From positions 260,301,008-260,365,007 of the forward strand of contig NC_092872.1 in NCBI RefSeq assembly GCF_028372415.1: a stretch of DNA of 64,000 nucleotides, given 5' to 3'. The position numbers and the translations under genes are program-made. The notes beneath the pieces were generated by a model that was not told the DNA's origin, searched no databases, and saw nothing but the letters and a program-made list of their open reading frames with translations. Source of the stretch: Notamacropus eugenii. Its lineage: Eukaryota; Chordata; Mammalia; Diprotodontia; Macropodidae. Every line of letters begins with the position of its first letter. Within the stretch, counting starts at the first letter, position 1. Below, one piece after another: positions 61,081-64,000 of this stretch.

Positions 61081-61311
61081 ATGATGGCTGGATCTCCACC
61101 CTGGGTGCAAGTTGTGGCTGCTTTTCTAGTGGGATTTCTTGTTGGTTTTGGCTCCACTCATACATATATTGTGAATCATCTGGGTGTAAGTAATTCAACA
61201 TTATCCACTGTATGCGACATTAAGGATCACTTAGCAATCATAAAGTTAGTCAGCTTACAGAGAGATGTAATGCCTTGCAAAAAGTTTTTAAACATTATTA
61301 TGTATTTGTAA
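61081..61311 (+). other. Unassigned small ORF with an N-terminal hydrophobic segment
   Basis: A 76-codon frame begins with two Met codons (gccATGATGG, good context). It opens MMAGSPPWVQVVAAFLVGFL and stays apolar to about residue 22, like a signal anchor. After HLGV lies a consensus-like donor (ggtgtaagt at about 61181-61189); beyond it the frame is low quality. I do not recognise the protein. It could be chance, a fragment of a retrocopy, or a 5' exon of an antisense transcript within the TET1 intron. Chance is the default reading. Confidence 0.15.
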
Positions 61312-61354
61312 CAGCCCACTGTAAAACATAAGAGGGAATAAAGGTCCCCAAAAT

Positions 61355-61635
61355 ATAAAAGAATTCATACAGCACCTTGTTGTGGTAACAAAGAACTAAG
61401 AAAAAAGTGGTTGGTCATCAACTGGGGAATGTGAAATAAATTGTGATACTTGAATGAAATGATGAATATGAGAAATAAAGACAAAAACTGGAATTGACAG
61501 AGCAAAGTAAGCAGAATGGGGAAAATAATATGCACGAATACAAGAGTGTAAATGAATAGAAGAATGAAACAAAACTGAGCACTGTGATTGTAATGACCAC
61601 TTTTGGCCACTCAGAAGAGATGAGAAAATGAGTCC
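61355..61635 (+). repeat. L1 3' end, diverged
   Basis: gtcatcaactggggaatgtg, gaaatgatgaatatgagaaa and gagcactgtgattgtaatga are decayed L1 ORF2 C-terminus/3'UTR. Confidence 0.7.
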
Positions 61636-61639
61636 ATTC

Positions 61640-61730
61640 TTCAGGCAGCTGGGTGGTGCAATGGATAGAGCACTGGGCCTAGAGTCAGGAAGATTTGGCA
61701 CAAAGTAGGTGCTTAATAAATGCTTATTAT
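61640..61730 (+). repeat. CORE-SINE head plus tail (internally shortened)
   Basis: ggcagctgggtggtgcaatg, agagcactgggcctagagtcagg, then gtaggtgcttaataaatgc. Confidence 0.75.
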
Positions 61731-62145
61731 TTTTTATTCCCTTCTTCTCCTTTCTCTTCTAAAATAAGACTCTCGGGGTAGGGTGGGGTGGGGTGAAAGG
61801 AAAACTAGGCAGGAGGCATATATGAAAATGATTGTGATATAAAACCAAAAGGCTTCAACACAACTTTTTTTAAGTCCCAACTATCAATTCCAAATCCATC
61901 TCCAAATAAATTGGCTGAAGTCATCAACTAGCATCTGCCCATAGCAAACACATTTATTTCTCTAAAAGTCAGATACACTTCCAGGAAAAGTTTTCAAAAA
62001 ATGAAGAAAAAACAGGTAGAATTTATTAAATTTCTTTACAGACCACTGCCTGACTTACATTAAATTTTCTGTTTGCTTTTTCTGGGTCCATCTTAACCTT
62101 TTTTAAGTTGATGCACATTCCATTTTGTCTGTTTTCAAAGCTGTA

Positions 62146-62172
62146 TACAGACAGACAGACAGACAGACATGC
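62146..62172. repeat. (ACAG)n simple repeat
   Basis: Repeated cagacagacagaca units, followed by imperfect atgt repeats. Confidence 0.85.
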
Positions 62173-63689
62173 ACTCACACATACATAACATATATGTATG
62201 TATGTATGCATGCAATCAACTATTAAGTGCAGATCCCCAACACGAGCTCATACATAATGACATCAAAGGTCATCAGATATTTTTATTCCAGTGTCTTTAA
62301 AATATTCTGCACAAAGCAGATCATATTAATTCAAGTTCAACTAAATGATTCCTGGTGTTACCCTGGCCTTTGCCAATGGGATCTTAATTCCAACATCCAC
62401 ATTCATAAATTCGTGGTCTGCCCAATTTTCAGTGAACTATGTTGAATAGCCAAGAACTGTCATATACACCAAAAACATTTTTTATGGTAATCACAATTAT
62501 TTTACCATTCAAATTTTTAAAAAAAAGATTTTCAAAGGAAAAAAAAGTCATAGTTTAAGATTTTGGCTACTACTGGAAAACCTCCCTCTAAATGATTTCC
62601 AGACAGAGGAAATGCCATGGTATATCAGCCAAAGTAGCACAATTAGATTCACTATCCAGGCAGTTCACTAACATTTTGGTTTGAAAGCAGGTTATAACGA
62701 ACTTCATGGTAGAAAGCACCCTTTATATTAATAATTAACATTGCTCACAAGTAATTCCTAGAAGTAAACACCACAAATGATTATCTTCTCAAAGGTTACC
62801 ATAGGACAACCAGGATGGATTTGATCTTTTGGGCAAGGGAAGGAGCATATTGGGCAGTGGCCCCAAGGGATGACCTAGCCCAGGTACCTAAAAAATGTTC
62901 CCAACAATAGTAATGGATGATGAAAATAACCATAATCATTACCAATAATCATATCTGCACTGCACTAGAAATGGTAGAAAAAACTTTCTTCAAACCATGC
63001 TTATGCGATTATATAGTAAAAATAAGAAATAGAAGAAATAGCTCAAATGGTCTATTAGTATTTTGTTTAAAGAGTCAAGACCAAAGTCTCCAGCATTTTG
63101 AACAGATTTTCCATGAAGGATTCATGAGAAAACATGGGCAAGAACTGCACAAGATAATCACATTTAGAGGGCCTTCAATTTGTCACAGTGGAAAGAGTAC
63201 CCACATAGATGGAACTACGAATCGAAAGGAAACAGTGACAATGAAATCAGGAACATCGATTGGCCAAATGAGCTTCTGTTTTGGATTTGTGTATCACTCC
63301 ATCCTCAGAAAGTAAGGTTTTTCAGTTTCCAAGTTACCACGGTAGGTCTTTTAAAGTCAAAGGCTAGTTTAAAAGGAGAATTTTCTTGTAGTATAGTTTA
63401 GACAAAAAGACACAATATGCGCTCTTGCTAGCCCAAGAAATATGTTTTGTCACCACCAAGTACGTGCTAGTGATCCTCTTGTCATATAGGCTCCTTGAGG
63501 AGGGGGATTATTTTGTATTTTATCTTTATAAACTTTTGCTGAACACAGAGCACTGACCATAGCAGACATTAATAAATATTTGTTAAATTGAAGTGAATTA
63601 AACCATGAAATTGTTCAAGTAGCTTTCAATGACTTCTGAGTGCTTAAAAAAGGGGTCAGAACTTCAACACAACAAAGAAATGACTAGCA

Positions 63690-63855
63690 ATAAAGCTTGA
63701 GAAAGTTTTGCTGGGGCACATTAATGTACTGTTGATGGAGCCATGAACTGGTCCAAGCATTTTGGAAAGTAGTTTGCAACTATGCCCACAAAGTTACTCA
63801 ACTATGGATAACCTTTGATGCAGGGATATTGCTACTAGGCCTATATCCCAAAGAG
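63690..63855 (+). repeat. L1 ORF2 3' fragment cut by a SINE
   Basis: ctgttgatggagccatgaac, ttggaaagtagtttgcaac, atattgctactaggcctatatccc is L1 ORF2 C-terminal text. It stops where the SINE begins. Confidence 0.8.
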
Positions 63856-64000
63856 ATGTTGTGTTTGTCCTTCATTCTCAAAGAGGACTATGACATCAAG
63901 ATGATGACATGACTTGCAGATGACTTTGATTGAGTGAAGGAGGGCCCTGCAATGTCACCAACCTCACTTTCTTCTCCTGAGCCATCTGGGTCCAGTGGCC
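63856..64000 (+). repeat. Marsupial SINE (GTTTGTCCTTCATTCT family), copy 4, runs off the window
   Basis: gttgtgtttgtccttcattc, atgatgacatgacttgcag, gagccatctgggtccagtgg. It is inserted in the L1 fragment just before it. Confidence 0.85.

Larger units (their letters stand above)
50812..64000 (-). other. TET1: TET1 intron upstream of the penultimate exon (runs off the window)
   Basis: The preceding TET1 exon should encode a conserved block (APECRLGLKEGRPFSG, then the HRD iron ligands). I see no such block on the minus strand up to 64000, so this stretch is read as a single intron of at least 13.2 kb. It is mostly nested LINEs (52.7-59.4 kb) with L2 debris at about 51.0-51.35 kb. The parts at 51.35-52.7, 59.7-60.6 and 61.7-63.65 kb show nothing I recognise. 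Confidence 0.7.

Noticed and set aside
62917..63315. 132-codon plus-strand frame
   Set aside because: No family resemblance, no splice or conservation evidence, and ordinary AT-rich codon makeup; likely chance.
50820..64000. TET1 exon carrying the HxD iron ligands
   Set aside because: No matching block was seen on the minus strand; it should lie beyond 64000. A short exon could be missed by eye, so this is a moderate-confidence negative.
1..64000. CRISPR arrays, operons, phage or plasmid features, endogenous retroviral genes, tRNA or rRNA genes
   Set aside because: None seen. The repeats present are interspersed vertebrate elements, and the tRNA-like boxes belong to SINEs.

Overview
The window is vertebrate nuclear DNA, almost certainly from a marsupial. 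There are spliced genes, one CpG island, and very dense interspersed repeats. The L1 3' ends, the L2 and L3/CR1 elements, the CORE-SINEs (opening GGCAGCTAGGTGGC) and a second SINE recognised by TGTTTGTCCTTCATTCT are all of the kind common in opossum and Australian marsupial genomes. Nothing points to a bacterium, plasmid or virus.

Two genes are supported, both on the minus strand. The 3' end of TET1 has its penultimate coding exon at 50472-50811 and its last coding exon at 44905-46022, followed by a 3'UTR. DNA above 50.8 kb is read as a TET1 intron. Downstream in the same direction lies the 5' end of CCAR1: a CpG island promoter (about 14.27-15.33 kb), a noncoding first exon ending at 14965, and the first coding exon at 13677-13749 within exon 13677-13795. 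Everything below 13.68 kb is read as CCAR1 intron 2. TET1 followed by CCAR1, same strand, is the order on human chromosome 10q21, so the gene assignments support each other. TET1 is a 5-methylcytosine dioxygenase and CCAR1 a transcription/apoptosis co-regulator; they are neighbours, not a pathway.

Layout. 0-4.5 kb: hAT-like element with an L1 tail inside, Tigger1-like remnant, MIR. 4.9-11 kb: L1-like 5' debris, a long antisense L2 broken by a SINE that holds an L1, a 56-bp perfect inverted repeat, and a sense L2. 11-13.6 kb: repeat-poor CCAR1 intron. 13.6-15.4 kb: CCAR1 5' end and CpG island. 15.5-25 kb: intergenic L2, L1, SINE and MIR. 25.5-30.9 kb: near full-length decayed L1 on the minus strand. 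31.2-33.4 kb: head-to-head L2 pair. 34.8-44.9 kb: mostly unique sequence, including the TET1 3'UTR. 44.9-50.8 kb: TET1 exons and the intron between them. 50.8-64 kb: TET1 intron containing a three-level nest (HAL1-like element inside an L1 inside an L3/CR1).

I found no new biological system. The items most worth checking are the 56-bp perfect inverted repeat, the nested insertions with intact target-site duplications, two repeat-poor blocks ending at minus-strand poly(A) signals, and a small unassigned hydrophobic ORF near 61.1 kb. All family names come from reading the sequence from memory; no database search was run.
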